DNA from: Streptomyces sp. CB01580
GTDB taxonomy: Bacteria; Actinomycetota; Actinomycetes; Streptomycetales; Streptomycetaceae
Direction: 5' to 3'
NCBI RefSeq assembly: GCF_001905795.1
Contig: NZ_LIXJ01000033.1
Location: forward strand, 64,523 to 119,874
DNA length: 55,352 nucleotides
Every line of letters starts with the position of its first letter. Position 1 is the first letter of the stretch. Of the stretch, positions 32,769 through 41,948 are shown piece by piece. The notes beneath the pieces are model-generated. The model had not been told where the DNA came from, made no database searches, and saw nothing but the letters and a program-made list of their open reading frames with translations. The position numbers and the translations under genes are program-made.

Positions 32769-34616
32769 ATGACCACATCGGACGCACGCACGCCTGCCTC
32801 CAACCAGAGCGACGAGGCCGGGAAGTCCATCGGCTGGCACAAGGGATACGTCCAGGGCTCACACCCCGACATCCGTGTGCCGGTCCGTCAGGTGCACCTC
32901 ACCAACGGCAAGGACGTGACGCTGTACGACACGTCGGGGCCGTACACCGACCCCACCGTCGAGACCGACGTCCGTCGCGGGCTCGCGCCGGTGCGGGAGA
33001 ACTGGATCACCGCGCGCGGCGACACCGAGGAGTACCCGGGCCGACCCGTCCGACCCGAGGACGACGGACTCAAGCACACCTCGCCGCGAATGGGGTCTCC
33101 CCTGCTCGAGCGAAGCCGAGAGTTCGGGGAAGGGCTGCGCAATCTCGACGCCGTCTTCCCCGGTCGGCCCCGGCTGCCGCGCCGCAGCCGGGACGGTCGG
33201 CCCGTGACCCAGCTCGCGTACGCCCGGCGGGGCGAGATCACCCCGGAGATGGAGTACGTGGCTATCCGGGAGAACGTCGAGCCGGAGGTGGTGCGCGAGG
33301 AGATCGCCGCGGGCCGCGCCGTGCTGCCGGCCAACGTCAACCACCCCGAGACCGAGCCGATGATCATCGGGAAGCGGTTCCTGGTAAAGGTCAATGCCAA
33401 CATCGGCAACTCCGCGGTGACGTCCTCCATCGAGGAGGAGGTGGAGAAGATGACGTGGGCGACGCGGTGGGGCGCCGACACGGTCATGGACCTTTCCACC
33501 GGCCGCAACATTCACACCACCCGTGAGTGGGTTCTGCGCAACTCGCCCGTGCCGATCGGCACCGTGCCCCTCTACCAGGCCCTCGAAAAGGTCGACGGCA
33601 AGGCCGAGGAGCTGACCTGGGAGATCTACCGCGACACCGTCGTCGAACAGGCCGAGCAGGGCGTCGACTACATGACGGTGCACGCCGGCGTACGCCTGCC
33701 GTACGTTCCGCTGACCGCCCGTCGCAAGACCGGCATCGTCTCGCGAGGCGGCTCGATCATGGCGGCGTGGTGTCTCGCCCACCACAAGGAGTCGTTCCTC
33801 TACGAGAACTTCGAGGAGCTCTGCGAACTCCTCGCCTCCTACGACGTGACGTACTCGCTCGGCGACGGGCTGCGCCCCGGCTCGATCGCGGACGCCAACG
33901 ACGAGGCGCAGTTCGCCGAACTGCGCACGCTCGGGGAGCTGAACACGATCGCCAAGCGGTACGGCGTCCAGACCATGATCGAGGGGCCGGGACATGTCCC
34001 GATGCACAAGATCAAGGAGAACATCGACCTCCAGCAGGAGATCTGCCAGGAGGCGCCCTTCTACACGCTCGGCCCGCTGACCACCGATGTCGCTCCGGCG
34101 TACGACCACATCACCTCGGGCATCGGCGCGGCGATGATCGCCTGGTGGGGCACGGCGATGCTCTGCTACGTGACGCCCAAGGAGCACCTCGGGCTGCCGA
34201 ACCGGGACGACGTGAAGACCGGCGTGATCACGTACAAGATCGCGGCCCACGCCGCGGATCTCGCCAAGGGGCATCCGGGGGCGCAGGACTGGGACGACGC
34301 GCTCTCCGATGCCCGGTTCGAGTTCCGTTGGGAGGACCAGTTCAATCTGGCGCTCGACCCGGTCACGGCACGGGAGTTCCACGACGAGACGCTGCCGGCG
34401 GAGCCGGCGAAGACGGCACACTTCTGTTCGATGTGCGGACCGAAGTTCTGCTCGATGAAGATCAGCAGAAGCATCACGGAGCAGTTCGGCGGCGACGCGG
34501 CCGCCACCCCGGAGGAGATCGAGGCCGGAATGCTGGAGAAGTCGAAGGAGTTCGCGGCCTCGGGCAACCGGGTCTACCTGCCGCTCGCGGAGACGGGCGG
34601 CAGGTCGGCCGGCTGA
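32769..34616 (+). CDS. thiC: Phosphomethylpyrimidine synthase
   Basis: This 615-residue radical-SAM enzyme turns aminoimidazole ribotide into the pyrimidine of thiamine. The N-terminal ThiC domain is followed by the barrel (NANIGNSAVTSSIEEEVEKM, LSTGRNIHTTREWVLRNSP, EGPGHVPMHKIKENI). The cluster motif C553SMC556GPKFC561 at the C-terminus binds the iron-sulphur cluster. Residues about 108-122 (MGSPLLERSREFGEG) are encoded by an inserted palindromic repeat. Controlled by the TPP riboswitch. Its stop is ten bases from the stop of the converging lipoprotein gene. Confidence 0.97.
   Translation: MTTSDARTPASNQSDEAGKSIGWHKGYVQGSHPDIRVPVRQVHLTNGKDVTLYDTSGPYTDPTVETDVRRGLAPVRENWITARGDTEEYPGRPVRPEDDGLKHTSPRMGSPLLERSREFGEGLRNLDAVFPGRPRLPRRSRDGRPVTQLAYARRGEITPEMEYVAIRENVEPEVVREEIAAGRAVLPANVNHPETEPMIIGKRFLVKVNANIGNSAVTSSIEEEVEKMTWATRWGADTVMDLSTGRNIHTTREWVLRNSPVPIGTVPLYQALEKVDGKAEELTWEIYRDTVVEQAEQGVDYMTVHAGVRLPYVPLTARRKTGIVSRGGSIMAAWCLAHHKESFLYENFEELCELLASYDVTYSLGDGLRPGSIADANDEAQFAELRTLGELNTIAKRYGVQTMIEGPGHVPMHKIKENIDLQQEICQEAPFYTLGPLTTDVAPAYDHITSGIGAAMIAWWGTAMLCYVTPKEHLGLPNRDDVKTGVITYKIAAHAADLAKGHPGAQDWDDALSDARFEFRWEDQFNLALDPVTAREFHDETLPAEPAKTAHFCSMCGPKFCSMKISRSITEQFGGDAAATPEEIEAGMLEKSKEFAASGNRVYLPLAETGGRSAG
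33091..33134 (+). repeat. In-frame palindromic repeat inside thiC
   Basis: The stretch contains CCCCTGCTCGAGCGAAGCCG and reads on to CGGGG, a partly palindromic unit with CTCG/CGAG and CCCC/GGGG arms. From memory, very similar strings (peptide SPLLERSRE) occur many times in Streptomyces genomes. It keeps the frame and inserts about 15 residues just before the conserved LRNLDAVFPGRP of ThiC. Confidence 0.7.
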
Positions 34617-34626
34617 CCCGGCCGCC

Positions 34627-35709
34627 TCAGTGGAGGGGGGCCCGCCAGGCCACCAGTCCCGGCCGGCCCGCCTCCGCGAAACCCACCGCGAACGGCTTGT
34701 CGCCGTCGTCCGTCACCAGGTGGATGCTGCACTCCGTCACGCTGTCGCCGGGCGGGATCATCCGGGCGACCCAGTCGGACGGGCAGCCGGGGATCTTCGT
34801 GTCGAGGACGAAGGGGGTCTTGCCCCGTATCTGCCGACCGCCCTCGGTGAGTAGGCGGACGCGGTCGGCCTGGTCGGCGTAGAGGTCTTTCGGCCCGGTG
34901 TTGGTGTAGGTGACTGACACGTAGTACGGGTCGCCGCGCCGCTCGTTCTCATTGAGGTCGAGGTCCAGGCCCGCCAGGTCGGCCGTGCTGCCCCGGCGCA
35001 CGGAAACCAGCGTGGCGGGCAGTTCGAGGACGCCGTCCTCGCGGGCGTCCCACCGGACGCGGACGCTGTCGCCCGGCTCCGCCAGCCCGGCGGACGCCGC
35101 CTTGAGGCCGCCCTCGACGGGCCAGGTGGCGACCGCGCCGCCCTCGTCGAGGTAGCCGTCGGCGTTGTGCGTCAGCGACAGCACGCCGACGCCCTCGGGC
35201 AGCACGTAGGTCACGCAGGTGTCGTACGAGTCGCCGGGCGCCAGCGTCTTCGGCGCGGTGTCCGCGCAGGGCAGGTCGACCCCGCCCGGCCTGCCGCCGC
35301 TGACGTAGACCTTCTCCCCGCGCGTCCAGTCGGTGCCGTTCAGGGCGAGGTTGCTGTTCACCATGTAGGCGGCGGGGATCTTCTTCCGGCCGGTGTTGGT
35401 GACCTCGAAGGTGAGGTAGTGGGGGACCATGCCCTTCAGCTCCCCGTCCACGCGCGCCCCCCGCATGTCCTCCTCCGAACCCCGGGCCAGGCTCTTGACC
35501 GTGATCCTGACCTCGTACGACCGGTGGTCGGTGTCCGTGTGGACGATGTCCCGTGCGCCGGTCCGCACCGGCAGGTCCGTCCAGGAGGCAGGCCTCTCCG
35601 CGGCTCGCTCCACGACCTCGCCCGCGCCCTGTTCCCCCGCGCACCCGGCGAGGAGGGGGATCGACGCCGCGCCCATGGCGGCCTTTCTGACGTAGCTGGG
35701 CAGGCGCAT
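34627..35709 (-). CDS. Secreted lipoprotein
   Basis: This 360-residue protein starts MRLPSYVRKAAMGAASIPLL and has a lipobox LLAGC, with Cys23 as the lipidation site. Two beta-rich domains follow, each with four-residue turn motifs such as YLTFEVTNTGRKKIP and YYVSVTYTNTGPKDLY. These are similar to each other and suggest an internal duplication (about 85-215 and 235-360). Three cysteines in the C-terminal part may pair. No enzyme motif. AAAGGGA precedes ATG 35709. Confidence 0.82.
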   Translation of the reverse strand: MRLPSYVRKAAMGAASIPLLAGCAGEQGAGEVVERAAERPASWTDLPVRTGARDIVHTDTDHRSYEVRITVKSLARGSEEDMRGARVDGELKGMVPHYLTFEVTNTGRKKIPAAYMVNSNLALNGTDWTRGEKVYVSGGRPGGVDLPCADTAPKTLAPGDSYDTCVTYVLPEGVGVLSLTHNADGYLDEGGAVATWPVEGGLKAASAGLAEPGDSVRVRWDAREDGVLELPATLVSVRRGSTADLAGLDLDLNENERRGDPYYVSVTYTNTGPKDLYADQADRVRLLTEGGRQIRGKTPFVLDTKIPGCPSDWVARMIPPGDSVTECSIHLVTDDGDKPFAVGFAEAGRPGLVAWRAPLH

Positions 35710-35981
35710 GGATTCCCTTTGCCGCACGGTGATCCGGATCCACCGGAGGACCGACGCATCGTAGGACGTCACAGCGGAGGCGGAGACGGCGGGTGGGGCC
35801 CGGTGCGGTTGCTTTCGTTCCTGGCCCTCAGCGAGAGTCCGGCCGCGCCGCAGGACCACGAGAGGCCGGTCATGTTGCGCGCTCAACGCCACCGCGCTCG
35901 TACGGCTCCACCGGCGAAGGCGCCCGGGACCGGAGAGGCCCCCGCCTGCTGAGCTGCGGCCTCGCGCGTAGTGAGGGCCAG

Positions 35982-36131
35982 TGCTTTCCACGATGCTGCT
36001 CGATGAAGATCTACCAGGACATCCGGCGTGAACACGGGGTGTCGCAGGCGGAGGGCGAGGCGGGGATGTCGGAGAAGTCGAAGGAGTTCGCGGCGGCGGG
36101 CCATCGTGTCTACCTGCCGGTCGCGGACTGA
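35982..36131 (+). pseudogene. Fragment duplicating the 3' end of thiC
   Basis: About 49 codons resemble the ThiC C-terminus: CCSMKIYQDIRR (compare FCSMKISRSITE), GEAGMSEKSKEFAAAGHRVYLP and a stop two codons later. The upstream cluster cysteines are not intact and there is no start. The 270 bases from the lipoprotein start to here contain nothing recognised. The wording differs enough from the intact thiC to suggest an old or foreign copy. Confidence 0.75.
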
Positions 36132-36339
36132 GGCGAGAGCCGACCGGGGCGACAAGAGGGCGGACCGCAGGATTCCGCCCCCTGTCGCCTCGCTCGCCCC
36201 GGGCCCGTGCCCGGCCCGCCCTCCCGGGCTCCTCACCGGTCACACGGGGCCGAGCCTCCCGGGGCGGAAATCGGATGAACGCGACGGCCGGGTCTCCGTA
36301 GCATCCGCGCATGAGCGGCATGACGGGACAGAGGGCGGA

Positions 36340-36626
36340 GTCGAGCTGCTGCTGTCCCCGTGGCACCGCGGTCGCGGATACGGCGCGCGGGCTCTGGATG
36401 CGCTGACGGACCTGGCGTTCGGGGAGCTTCCCCTGTACCGGCTCCGGGCCATCACCCACACGGACAACACGGCCGCGCTCGCCTCCTCGACAGGCCGGGG
36501 TTCACCCGGGAGAGGGCGAGCCGGCCGGCGTGCCTGCACCGGGGGCGGCGGTACGACGTCGCGGTGTTCTCGCTGCCCCGTCCCGAGTGGGAGGCGCAGG
36601 CGCGCCCGAGGTCCTGGGACCTGTGA
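36340..36626 (+). pseudogene. Broken GNAT acetyltransferase gene
   Basis: VELLLSPWHRGRGYGARALD contains the acetyl-CoA loop RGRGYG and continues into YRLRAITHTDNTAALA. Near 36480 the frame changes and the text resumes as LLDRPGFTRERASRPACLHR then YDVAVFSLPRPEW to the stop. The N-terminal third is absent. Loss of the start makes it a pseudogene even if the frameshift is a sequencing error. Confidence 0.75.
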
Positions 36627-36709
36627 TCGGGCGCGGCTCGTCCGCGTCCTTGGTCGGCCCGGTCCAGGGGCCCCGGGCGGGGTGGAGGGGGGTGTGTGCG
36701 GCGGCGCCG

Positions 36710-37522
36710 TCATTCCACGTCGTGCTCGGGGCCGCCGAAGTCGGGGCTGGTGAAGTCCGGGCTGGTGAAGGTCGGCCGGGGGCCCGCGGCCGGGCCCTCG
36801 TCCGGACCGGAGAAGTCGGGGCGGCTGTAGCCGACTTTCGGGATGCGGTTCGGCGAGCGCTGCGGTGTGCGTGAGGTGGATGCGGCCTCGGGGTCGTCGA
36901 GGGCGTCGCGCAGGAATGGCAGGATGCCGCGTTCCAGCAGCGCGTGCCGCCAGGCTTCCCGGGCCCGCGCCACGTCCTCCGGCAGCTCGATCTCGTCGCG
37001 TACGGCGTTCTCCGAAGCGGAGCCGTTGCGCAGCGCGGTGATCAGCAGTCCGACGGCGGCGACCAGGATGGCGGCGGCCATGACCACGGCGAAGAACCAG
37101 CCCGCGGTGACCAGGGTCGAGGCGAAGGCGGGCGGCGGACTGAGCAGCTTCAGCAGATAGCCGACCAGCAGGAATATGAACGCTGCGGTGCCGGCGAGCA
37201 CGGGCGCGAGGACCGTGACGACCGCTCCCGCGCCGGCGCCCGACCGGCCCGGACGGTCCGTGTCCGATCCGGCGGGCGGGTCCTCCCCGTCGGCCGTGCC
37301 GCGCAGTTCCTCACGGGCCCGCACGTAGTGGTCGTACTCGGTGGCCGCCGTCGCCGTGATCATGTCCGTGGCGGCCAGCGCCATGGTGCGCAGCTGTACG
37401 GCGTTGAGCCGTTCGCCGACCGCGGCCAGATCCGGCCGTCGATGGGCGTGGCGCAGTGCGTCGTCGAGGATCCGCTCGTACTCGGGGCGGTCCTCGGCCA
37501 GCAGGTGCGGAGCGCTTCTCAT
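36710..37522 (-). CDS. Two-helix membrane protein of unknown function
   Basis: This 270-residue protein has a charged helical N-terminus (residues 1-75, with DRPEYERILDDALRHAHRRP), an acidic linker, and two membrane segments near 100-130 and 140-170 (VTVLAPVLAGTAAFIFLLVG, GWFFAVVMAAAILVAAVGLL). The cytoplasmic tail ends in short repeats (TFTSPDFTSPDFGGPE). No known domain recognised. ATG 37522 has GGGGG six bases upstream; ATG 37528 is also in frame. Confidence 0.78.
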   Translation of the reverse strand: MRSAPHLLAEDRPEYERILDDALRHAHRRPDLAAVGERLNAVQLRTMALAATDMITATAATEYDHYVRAREELRGTADGEDPPAGSDTDRPGRSGAGAGAVVTVLAPVLAGTAAFIFLLVGYLLKLLSPPPAFASTLVTAGWFFAVVMAAAILVAAVGLLITALRNGSASENAVRDEIELPEDVARAREAWRHALLERGILPFLRDALDDPEAASTSRTPQRSPNRIPKVGYSRPDFSGPDEGPAAGPRPTFTSPDFTSPDFGGPEHDVE

Positions 37523-37722
37523 GTGCATCCCCCGATGCTCCGTCGGGCCCGACAGCCCGTCATTGCCGGGCGGTTGGGCGGAAACGGAGGAGAGCCTGCT
37601 ACGGATACGCCGATGGTAGAGCGCCCACGGCACGCGGTGACAGGGGGTTTCCGGAAATGGGCCCGGCGCTCGGCCCGGTGCTCGGCGTGGTCAGGTCGTG
37701 GAAGCGTCTTCCCGTAAAACCG

Positions 37723-38781
37723 TCAGTCATGCAGGGGGAGTTGGACGACCAGCAGCTTTCCGGCCATGGTCACTCCGCCGTCCATGGCGATGGCGAGCCC
37801 GTCGGCGTACACGTGCGGGCCTACGACCACGGGACCCGAGCTGTCCTCTCCGTCCTCCGACCCGACCTCGCCGAGGAGGTAGGGAATGGGGCTGTGGCCA
37901 TGGACGATGCGCTGTCCGCCGTAGGCGGCCATCAGTTCCCGTACGGCCTGCGGTCCCGAGTCGTCACGGAAGGCGAAACGCTTGGTGAACTTGCGGAAGA
38001 GGTCCCAGCACTCGTCGGCGTCGTTGCGCGTGAGAATGGCGTGCACCGTGTCGTTGACGTCCTCGATGGTGCTGCCGTAGTCGAGGTACGCCGTGGTGTC
38101 GGAGTGCATCAGCAGATGCCCGTCCTCCTCGACGATCGCGTCGAGGCGGGACATCCACTGGAGGTGGACGTCCTGGAGCCGCTCCATGTCGTTCTTCTGG
38201 CCGCCGTTGAGCAGCCAGGCGGCCTGGAAGGTGGCGGTGCCCGCGCCCGAGTTCACCGGCGTGTCGCCGAACCGTTTGGCGCCGATGAGCAACAACTCGT
38301 GATTTCCCATCAACGCCTTGCAGTACCCGCCCGCGGCGGCGGCCTCGGCGGAGAGGCGCATCACGAGGTCGATGACGCCGATGCCGTCCGGACCGCGGTC
38401 GGTGAAGTCACCGAGGAACCAGAGCCGGGTGTTGCCCGCGGCCCACCTGCCGTCGGAGTCGATGAGGCCCTGCTCGGCGAGAGCGGCGACCAGCTCGTCC
38501 AGGTAGCCGTGGACGTCGCCGACGACGTAGAGGGGTCCGAGTCCCGGCTCGCGGGCCGGCCAGGGCTCCGGTACCGCCTGTACCTGGACGGTGTCACCGC
38601 GGTTGATCACCGGGAGGTCGCGTTCGGTGGGCGTGTACCCGTCCGGCAGCGCGCCCCCGGGCAGGGCGTTGCCCGGATGCGGGGACGCGGGCGGTACCGG
38701 GGTCTGCGCGTAGGGCGGCACGCGGAAGTCGCGCAACGTCGCAGTCCGCACCACGGGTTCCTGACCGGCCCCCTGTGTCAT
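37723..38781 (-). CDS. PPP-family metallophosphatase
   Basis: This 352-residue calcineurin-like phosphoesterase has metal-binding motifs in order: GDVHG (about 85-89), GDFTDRGPDG (about 121-130), GNHE (about 157-160) and GHSPIPY (about 296-302). The first ~75 residues are Pro-rich and probably disordered. It may be a Ser/Thr phosphatase or a nucleotide phosphatase. GGAGGGG precedes ATG 38781. The 200 bases downstream, up to the membrane protein start, have no clear feature. Confidence 0.88.
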   Translation of the reverse strand: MTQGAGQEPVVRTATLRDFRVPPYAQTPVPPASPHPGNALPGGALPDGYTPTERDLPVINRGDTVQVQAVPEPWPAREPGLGPLYVVGDVHGYLDELVAALAEQGLIDSDGRWAAGNTRLWFLGDFTDRGPDGIGVIDLVMRLSAEAAAAGGYCKALMGNHELLLIGAKRFGDTPVNSGAGTATFQAAWLLNGGQKNDMERLQDVHLQWMSRLDAIVEEDGHLLMHSDTTAYLDYGSTIEDVNDTVHAILTRNDADECWDLFRKFTKRFAFRDDSGPQAVRELMAAYGGQRIVHGHSPIPYLLGEVGSEDGEDSSGPVVVGPHVYADGLAIAMDGGVTMAGKLLVVQLPLHD

Positions 38782-38953
38782 CGACCCCTCCACCACCGTC
38801 GCGCCGCCGTACACCTGACGGGCCTGCTGGTCGGGGCGGTCCGCGGTGTCGTGCGCCCATCATAGGAATGCGAATCGTGCTGTGTGACGCACCAGGGGTG
38901 GTGAATCCCGGAGCATGTCAGACTCACCGGCCGTTTGGTCCGAATTCGTCTGT

Positions 38954-40066
38954 TCAATCCCTGGCGGGGGAGCGCGGCGCGCTGACCGTGGTGCGGGGCG
39001 GACGGCGTTGCGAGGACGTCCGGACGATGAGCTCCGTCGGTATGACCTGCTCCACCGGGCCGCCGTGATCCACGCCCTCGATGGCGTCGATGAGGAGCTG
39101 GACGACCGCCGTGCCGATTCTGCGCGGTTTGAGCGAGAGGGTGGTGATGGGCGGCTCGGTCGTCGCGTACACGGTGGACTCGCTGCAGCAGACCAGCAGC
39201 AGGTCCTCGGGGACGCGCAGCCCGTACCTGCGGGCGGCCGCCAGGAGGTCGGTGCCGTTGGGGTCGAAGAGGCCGTAGACGGCGTCGGGACGGTCCGGGC
39301 GGGCGAGCAGCCGGTCCGCGGCGACCGCCCCCGCGCACGGGTCGTGGGCGGGATAGGACTCGTACACCGGGTCCTGGCCCACGCGCTCGCACCAGCGCAG
39401 GTACGCGGAGGTGGAGAGGCGGGTGTACGTGTCGGTCGTGGTGCCGGTGAGCAGGCCGATGCGTCGGGCCCCGGCGGAGGCGAGGTGGTCGAGGAGGTCG
39501 AGCACGGCGGCGCCGTGGTCGTTGTCGACCCAGGCGGTGACCGGGAGGGCGCCGGCCGGGCGTCCGTCCGACACGACGGGCAGTCCTTGCCGTACGAGCT
39601 CCGTGACGACCGGGTCCTGGTCGGAGGGGTCGATGACGACGGTGCCGTCGAGGGCGACGTTCGACCAGACGTCGTGGCGCGAGGTGGCGGGCAGGATGAC
39701 GAGGGCGTAGCCGCGGGCGAGCGCCGCGGAGGTGGCCGCTCTGGCCATCTCGGCGAAGTACGCGAATTCGGTGAAGGTGAAGGGTTCGTCGCCGTACGTC
39801 GTCACGGTCAGGCCGATGAGGCCGGACTTGCCGGTACGGAGGGTTCGGGCCGCGGCGGACGGGCGGTAGCCCAGGCGCTCTGCGACCTCGCGGACATGGC
39901 GGCGGGTGGCGTCCGGGAGCCTTCCCTTGCCGTTGAGCGCGTCGGAGACGGTCGTGATGGAGACCCCGGCGGCGGCGGCCACGTCCCGGATTCCCGCTCG
40001 TCCTTGCCGGCTGCCGCGCCGGGGTGTCTCCGCCCGGCTCACCTGGTGCTTCCCTGCTGCTGTCAT
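38954..40066 (-). CDS. LacI family transcriptional regulator
   Basis: This 370-residue repressor has the DNA-binding head at 25-80 (IRDVAAAAGVSITTVSDALN, hinge RPSAAARTLRTG) and a periplasmic-binding-protein-like effector domain. The effector is probably a sugar or nucleoside. ATG 40066 has no ribosome site; TACTAT lies nine bases upstream, so a leaderless transcript is likely. The 172 bases to the phosphatase start hold nothing recognised. Confidence 0.9.
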   Translation of the reverse strand: MTAAGKHQVSRAETPRRGSRQGRAGIRDVAAAAGVSITTVSDALNGKGRLPDATRRHVREVAERLGYRPSAAARTLRTGKSGLIGLTVTTYGDEPFTFTEFAYFAEMARAATSAALARGYALVILPATSRHDVWSNVALDGTVVIDPSDQDPVVTELVRQGLPVVSDGRPAGALPVTAWVDNDHGAAVLDLLDHLASAGARRIGLLTGTTTDTYTRLSTSAYLRWCERVGQDPVYESYPAHDPCAGAVAADRLLARPDRPDAVYGLFDPNGTDLLAAARRYGLRVPEDLLLVCCSESTVYATTEPPITTLSLKPRRIGTAVVQLLIDAIEGVDHGGPVEQVIPTELIVRTSSQRRPPRTTVSAPRSPARD

Positions 40067-40482
40067 GGCGAGCCGATAGTAGGGGGCGTGCGGGAGGTTG
40101 GCCCGGTCGCATATTCACGCGTTGACAGGCACGTTTCTGCATGATCAGACAGCGCTAAATGCCTTGTAAGTCCAGGTCGTTGGGCGGATGCGCCGTGGTG
40201 TGTGATGCGCTGAACCCGGTGGGCCTACTAAATGGTCGATGTTTCGAAGAGGTCTCATCTCACCTCTTCGAGGGACGCGCGCCACGGCGTGAGCCACCGG
40301 CGCGCGTCAAGGTCGAACGCGCTCCCCCCATTCCTGGTCGCACCGGGCGATTGGGTGCACAGGCCGTTCCCGTGAGCCCGGCCGCACCGGGCGTCCGAAG
40401 GCGCACGGGCCATTCGCAGCGGCGCCCAATCCTCATAAGGTGAGCAGTATTGATGTGTACAGACGGTCGAGGAGGATCTGCG
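40067..40482. other. Divergent intergenic region between LacI and aminotransferase genes
   Basis: No gene is supported. It contains a TTGACA at about 40122, a perfect 10-bp hairpin TCGAAGAGGT / ACCTCTTCGA with eight-base loop at 40244-40271 (possible terminator or leader hairpin), and less GC-biased sequence around 40110-40250 than its neighbours, perhaps a promoter region with the LacI operator. Confidence 0.4.
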
Positions 40483-41562
40483 GTGAGCGAGACGAGCCCC
40501 AAGTTGCGCGCCGAGCTGGACGGCGTTCCCGCCTATGTGCCGGGCAAGCCCGCGGCGGCCGGCGGACCGGTCGCCTTCAAACTGTCCTCCAACGAGAATC
40601 CGTACCCCCCGCTGCCCGGAGTGATGGAGTCCGCCCTGGCGGCCGCCGCGAACTTCAATCGCTACCCGGACATGGCCTGCACCGGCCTGATGAACGAGCT
40701 GGCCGACCGTTTCGGTGTGCCCGTCTCGCATCTCGCCACCGGGACCGGGTCGGTCGGGGTGGCGCAGCAGCTGCTCCAGGCGACCTCGGGTCCGGGCGAC
40801 GAGGTGATCTACGCCTGGCGCTCCTTCGAGGCGTACCCGATCATCACCCAGGTCAGCGGGGCGACCTCGGTGAAGGTGTCGCTGACCGACGGTGAGGTGC
40901 ACGACCTCGACGCGATGGCGGAGGCGATCACCGACCGCACCCGTCTGATCTTCGTCTGCAATCCGAACAACCCGACCGGCACCGTGGTGCGCCGGGCCGA
41001 GCTGGAACGTTTCCTGGACCGGGTGCCCGGCGATGTCCTGGTGGTGCTGGACGAGGCGTACCGGGAGTTCATCCGCGATGCCGAGGTGCCGGACGGCATC
41101 GAGGTCTACCGGGACCGGCCCAATGTGGCGGTGCTGCGCACGTTCTCCAAGGCGTACGGTCTGGCCGGACTGCGGGTCGGCTTCGCCGTGGCGCACGAGC
41201 CGGTGGCGGCCGCGCTGCGCAAGACGGCGGTGCCCTTCGGGGTCAGCCAGCTCGCGCAGGACGCGGCGGTGGCCTCGCTGCGTGCGGAGGACGAGCTCCT
41301 GGGGCGTGTGGGCTCCCTGGTCGTCGAGCGCGGCCGGGTGCAGCGGGCACTGGCGGAGCAGGGATGGACGGTGCCGGAGTCGCAGGCGAACTTCGTGTGG
41401 CTGCGGCTGGGGGAGCGCACGGCCGACTTCGCCGCGGTGTGCGAGCGGGCAGGCGTGGTGGTCAGGCCGTTCGTGGGTGAGGGCGTACGGGTCACGATCG
41501 GTGAGGACGAGGCGAACGACCTGTTCCTGAAGGTGGCGGAGTCGTACCGCAGGGAGCTGTAG
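40483..41562 (+). CDS. HisC-family aminotransferase
   Basis: This 359-residue fold type I PLP aminotransferase carries LSSNENPYPPLPG at the start, FVCNPNNPTGT, VVLDEAYREF and the PLP lysine in LRTFSKAYGLAGLRVGF. It resembles histidinol-phosphate and phenylalanine aminotransferases; as it is not in a his operon it is more likely an aromatic aminotransferase. GTG 40483 has GAGGAGGAT upstream. A strong terminator follows. Confidence 0.9.
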   Translation: MSETSPKLRAELDGVPAYVPGKPAAAGGPVAFKLSSNENPYPPLPGVMESALAAAANFNRYPDMACTGLMNELADRFGVPVSHLATGTGSVGVAQQLLQATSGPGDEVIYAWRSFEAYPIITQVSGATSVKVSLTDGEVHDLDAMAEAITDRTRLIFVCNPNNPTGTVVRRAELERFLDRVPGDVLVVLDEAYREFIRDAEVPDGIEVYRDRPNVAVLRTFSKAYGLAGLRVGFAVAHEPVAAALRKTAVPFGVSQLAQDAAVASLRAEDELLGRVGSLVVERGRVQRALAEQGWTVPESQANFVWLRLGERTADFAAVCERAGVVVRPFVGEGVRVTIGEDEANDLFLKVAESYRREL

Positions 41563-41664
41563 AGCCGTAGAGCGGCGCGGAACCGCAGGAGGCCGTGGAA
41601 CGGCGTGATCCTGCGGGGAGCCGTCGAAGGGCGCGCGGACCGCGGCTCGCGCGCCGGGCGTACG

Positions 41665-41701
41665 GGCCCCGTACCTCGATCCGGTGATCGGGTACGGGGC
41701 C
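41665..41701 (+). terminator. Terminator after the aminotransferase gene
   Basis: An 11-bp perfect stem GGCCCCGTACC continues, after one bulged T, into CGATC/GATCG with loop CGGT. It lies 103 bases past the stop. Confidence 0.8.
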
Positions 41702-41849
41702 TCTTCGTGCGTGGGTGTCCGGGTTCGGACGTGCCGGGGCATCGGTGTGCCCATGTGTCTGCTTCAGGCGGATTGATCGGATCGTCCCGAGAGAGGGGTA
41801 CCCCGCCCGAACGTCCCGAAAGGCTGTGCGTCATAATTTTGATTGTGAA

Positions 41850-41865
41850 TGTGAACGCGTTCACA
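41850..41865. promoter_or_regulatory. Rex operator of the cyd genes
   Basis: TGTGAACGCGTTCACA is a perfect palindrome matching the Rex binding sequence known for cydA of S. coelicolor. An extra half-site TTGTGAAT directly precedes it (41843-41850). It is 83 bases upstream of cydA, so Rex should repress when NADH is low. Confidence 0.92.
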
Positions 41866-41948
41866 AGCATGTCCTGTTCTTCCCGTGATTAATCAGACTT
41901 AGCGGGCAGAATGCTCGTGTGATCACGGCGATGTAAGGAGAAGGCGAC

